Translations under genes and position numbers: made by a program
Origin: Epiperipatus broadwayi
Taxonomy: Eukaryota > Onychophora > Udeonychophora > Euonychophora > Peripatidae
Direction: 5' to 3'
Assembly (NCBI GenBank): GCA_028023455.1
Contig: JAQFVV010001063.1
Coordinates: forward strand, 55,721-119,720
Length of the DNA stretch: 64,000 nt
In this document: positions 63,932 to 64,000 of the stretch, piece by piece
Layout of the letters: each line of letters opens with the position of its first letter
Position numbering within the stretch: position 1 is the stretch's first letter
Notes under the pieces: generated by a model
What the model was told of the DNA's origin: nothing
Seen by the model: the letters and a program-made list of their open reading frames with translations, nothing else
Database searches by the model: none

Positions 63932-64000
63932 CTATCTTCTACATTGCATGATCACTTTGTTTTAATATTAGTGCTTGTACTTGTGCCGTAATGGAATTTA

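Larger units (their letters stand above)
61800..64000 (-). mobile_element. Penelope-like element, frameshifted, 5' end beyond window
   Basis: The RT and C-terminal endonuclease of a Penelope-like element lie in order on the minus strand, from the window edge down to about 61890, with a 3' UTR to about 61800. The 3' UTR carries TTGAAAATGAAGGCTTAGAC, a GAAGGC-type word often seen after the endonuclease in these elements. Frames change at least three times and stops occur, so the copy is inactive. A related 3' fragment in opposite orientation lies 3.5 kb to the left. Confidence 0.8.

Overview
The window reads as a gene-poor, very AT-rich stretch of a large, repeat-laden animal nuclear genome. 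No bacterial gene organisation and no convincing host protein-coding gene were found. Nearly all recognisable coding sequence belongs to retrotransposons. The rest is microsatellites (GATA, GAA/TTC, AAT, AT, CT), tRNA-like SINEs, palindromic MITE-like repeats and anonymous AT-rich DNA. RTE-like LINEs, Penelope-like elements, long GATA and AAT arrays and tRNA-derived SINEs together are typical of molluscs and would suit a cephalopod. That assignment is an inference from repeat content only.

Layout, left to right. 1-9.8 kb: AT-rich DNA with one decayed LINE RT remnant (2.2-2.9 kb, +). 9.8-11 kb: a decayed LINE endonuclease (+). 11.9 kb: a tRNA-like SINE (-). 14.1-15.3 kb: an unidentified retroposed sequence (-) with a poly(A) tail, a poly(A) signal and an exact 16-bp target-site duplication. 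17.8-18.6 kb and 38.7-39.4 kb: two nearly identical ~745-bp elements flanked by TTAA with CCCTT-type ends, interpreted as piggyBac-type non-autonomous elements. 18.8-19.1 kb: a compound GATA/GGTA array. 22.3-23.1 kb: about 250 perfect TTC units plus 18 ATT units, lying just beyond a LINE 3' end.

23.3-28.1 kb (-): the best preserved element, a two-ORF LINE. It has an intact 440-residue ORF1 with a CCHC knuckle and a UAAUG stop/start overlap. Its ORF2 (endonuclease, RT, C-terminal CCHC) is broken by frameshifts and at least one stop. Microsatellites bound it on both sides, and at 28.5 kb the apparent 3' end of another element follows. 28.9-31.7 kb (-): an RTE-like LINE with a decayed endonuclease and RT, carrying a 144-bp hairpin insertion flanked by a 13-bp duplication. 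33.2 kb: a second tRNA-like SINE. 36.3 kb: a three-unit minisatellite. 42.0-42.4 kb, 47.2-47.5 kb and 48.1 kb: palindromic MITE-like repeats. 43.8-44.3 kb: a GATA/GACA array. 45.3-46.6 kb (+), 48.7-50.2 kb (-) and 52.8-53.7 kb (-): three more LINE fragments.

57.5-58.4 kb holds a Penelope-like endonuclease fragment (+) whose 3' end is repeated in inverted orientation on its 5' side. It abuts a ~500-bp palindrome (58.36-58.86 kb) and a 67-unit AAT array. 61.8-64.0 kb (-) holds a longer Penelope-like element (RT plus GIY-YIG-type endonuclease, frameshifted) that runs off the right edge.

Nothing here suggests an operating multi-gene system. The interest lies in retrotransposon architecture, nested insertion and microsatellite birth and expansion. 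All identifications are by eye from translated motifs and repeat comparison; no database search was run.
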